Below are positions 61,892 to 64,000 of a stretch of DNA of 64,000 nt, piece by piece. The first letter of the stretch is position 1; every line of letters begins with the position of its first letter. The stretch comes from Aphis gossypii (Eukaryota > Arthropoda > Insecta > Hemiptera > Aphididae). The position numbers and the translations under genes are program-made. The notes beneath the pieces are model-generated. The model saw only the letters and a program-made list of their open reading frames with translations. It ran no database searches and had not been told where the DNA came from. The stretch covers positions 64,767,260 to 64,831,259 of the forward strand of contig NC_065530.1 of the NCBI RefSeq assembly GCF_020184175.1. The letters run 5' to 3'.

Positions 61892-64000
61892 CTGCCTTAC
61901 TAAAATTACATCTCTGTACTACCTCTCAATAGTGTATAACAAAATACCTTACACAAGGTTAGAAATAATACATAAGTGCATAACTTTTATGATAAAATAA
62001 CTTCCTCCGGAGGACGCTCTAAGAACTTGGACATTCGAAAAATTTGACATTGATCGGTTAATCGGTCCAAATATCTTTTCAGTGTGTGGACAGACCAACA
62101 AAATTTCTGAATTATATTGATAAATAAAATGCATAGGCAGTTAATTTCATAAAAGTTATTAAATGCAAAATATATTTTCTTAGTCGGTAAATTTTTTATT
62201 CATTTCGTTAGACATACTTAATACATTGGTTTATTTATTCGCTTTTAAAAAATAAAGGGTGTCTGCTATAAAATTGCTGCCCATTAAATTTTAACACATG
62301 TTTAGGTATATACATATATATTATATATGTATGTTTTTAGTTTCCTCCCGTTGCAATTTATTTTAACAAATAATAAACGAGTTTTATATAGATTTTAATG
62401 ATCGTTAAATTGTGGTGTCTTTGTTTCGTTTTCGTTGGTATAAAACTAAACATTTACTACGTTTTACAGTCTTCTATAATCTTACATTTTTAAATGTTTG
62501 AGGTAGATAAAATTCGAAAGAGAGTTTGTAAAAAGTGTATGAAGACAAATTTTGGAATTAAAACAAATTTGTATTATTTAATTAGCCAATGTGAGTACTG
62601 GTCATCTTTTTTACCAAAAAATTCATCAAAACTTTACTCAACTTAAATACATTTAAAGTTAAGATACTCAAAGTGGAATGGCACGTGGCCAAAGGTATCT
62701 AAAAATGTTGATTTACTACTCCATCCGTTTAAAATGTAAATAGTAAATACTTTAAAACTACTATTTTAATTTTTAATAAATCAAAATTTTCTGAACAGTA
62801 TTATTTTCTATCAAATATAGAAAACGTAAAAGATTAAAATGATTAAAATTATAATGATGCAAAATAAAAATTTTGTTTTTTAAATGAATAAGATTATGTT
62901 AATAAAATATTTTCAATAACATTGACACTTTTCAAGGTGATCAAAGCTGTTAATATAACCACTCTGTGTTATATTTCAGGCAATATTCATATAAGTATAA
63001 CATTTTCATTAATGAATTTTGTAGATACTTTTCAAAATATGTATTTTTATTATAATTATGTAATTAACCATTATTCCTTAATTATTAGATATCTAAAGTT
63101 TATTGATGGTTACTATTTATTAATAATTAATAATCGTTGATATATAATTGGTTTGATTCTTAAATAAACAATGTTATGCATGATTGGTTGGTTGGTCTTA
63201 CGATGTTCTAAGTTAAATTGGGTTATTAATAGTTATTATTAGTAAATAACAATTTGATGAGGTATTGTAGGTATTAGGTATATGTTATAATTTTTAACAC
63301 ACGCTAATTAAATATTCTACTCCATTAGTTGTTTCAATATTTAGTTTAAATTAAAATTGAATTTGTTTAGTTTTATACGTTTTTGTATTTTCGACTTTCG
63401 TATATTATATTCTAAGTTATAGTTATAAAAAGTGTTTAAAAATAATTATTATTATTATAATACTTTAAACTATTACGTTGTCTAAAGTTATTTTTGTTGA
63501 CCATGTCACTTATTTTCATTTTTATTCTCTTCAAATTAATTCCAATGTCATACTTCTTTGATTTGTTAAAATCAAATAAATATAAATTAAACATTATTTA
63601 TTACTATTAGTCATTACTGTATAGTTCTCTCAGATAAACAAATTCGGTTTGTTTCTACTATTTCTTCTGTTAAAAACATCACTTGTAATTAACTAATCAT
63701 TGTATAGTATACTATAATACTCTTATATAGTATACAGTGTACACGGTTTTAAAAGATCGATATATGCTGAATCATTTCTATCTCTATGGCCTCTAGTCAT
63801 ACTGCTAAATTATTTTTAAAATGTATTATATATTTTATAATGTATGTACGGTGTAGTTAAAACAATCAAACAAGTGAAATGTACTTGCACACTAAAAAAT
63901 TTAAATAAATATTTATCAATTTATTAATTTAAAAATTCATATACATCGATAGTACCATTTTTATATAATTATAAACTATCACTATTATTAATCCTGTAGC
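61892..64000. other. AT-rich DNA to the window end, no gene seen
   Basis: Open frames at 61949-62134 and 62922-63140 have no domain or splice context. A later exon of the MADF gene cannot be excluded but none is visible. Confidence 0.4.

Noticed and set aside
1..64000. CRISPR arrays, bacterial operons, rRNA or intact tRNA genes
   Set aside because: Genes have introns and eukaryotic signals throughout; no regular spaced repeats or intact RNA gene was seen, only a degraded tRNA-like SINE head.

Overview
The window looks like nuclear DNA of an aphid (Hemiptera, Aphididae). It is strongly AT-rich, has long introns and short CpG-rich islands at gene starts, repeats the TAGGTACCTA-type words typical of aphid intergenic DNA, and carries a cluster of CYP6-type cytochrome P450 genes. 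The species call is inference; no rRNA, mitochondrial or barcode gene is present.

Layout. (1) 3.4-20.4 kb, plus strand: a complete nine-exon SEC14-like lipid-transfer protein gene (404 aa, CRAL-TRIO plus GOLD) with a 9.5-kb first intron, a possible alternative first exon near 6.7 kb and one intron that needs a GC-AG donor. (2) 20.4-29 kb: mostly transposon relics, plus a single-exon 155-codon ORF with a C1-like zinc finger. (3) 30-44 kb: a CYP6 cluster with two tandemly duplicated plus-strand genes, one minus-strand gene and a minus-strand CYP6 pseudogene between the duplicates. All three intact genes have identical coding exon lengths (892/225/252/173 nt) and encode 513 aa. (4) 47.2-48.6 kb, minus strand: TXNDC17/TRP14 thioredoxin-like protein. 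It is head-to-head with (5) the Orai calcium channel gene on the plus strand, 49-52.4 kb. (6) 52.9-53.8 kb: a nearly perfect 412-bp tandem duplication. (7) 54.9-56.3 kb: a CpG island and the first coding exon of a MADF-domain gene that runs on downstream. (8) 57-64 kb: intronic or intergenic DNA with a decayed pogo/Tigger-like transposase, a hAT MITE and little else.

The most interesting part is the CYP6 cluster. Differences between the two tandem copies show datable events: a 482-bp hAT element with perfect 8-bp target duplications in intron 3 of copy A only, a ~300-bp solo-LTR-like insertion with its own TATA box and initiator just upstream of copy B only, and loss of the ancestral TATA box in copy B. 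All three P450s also have proline in place of the usual oxygen-activating I-helix threonine. I found no evidence of a wholly new biological system. The best leads for novelty are the P450 active-site change with its promoter turnover, the nested element carrying a conserved orphan protein at 25.3-27.2 kb, and the C1-finger ORF.

Gene structures were built by hand from reading frames, splice consensus and remembered family sequence. Exon phases were checked by length arithmetic, but no database or RNA evidence was available.
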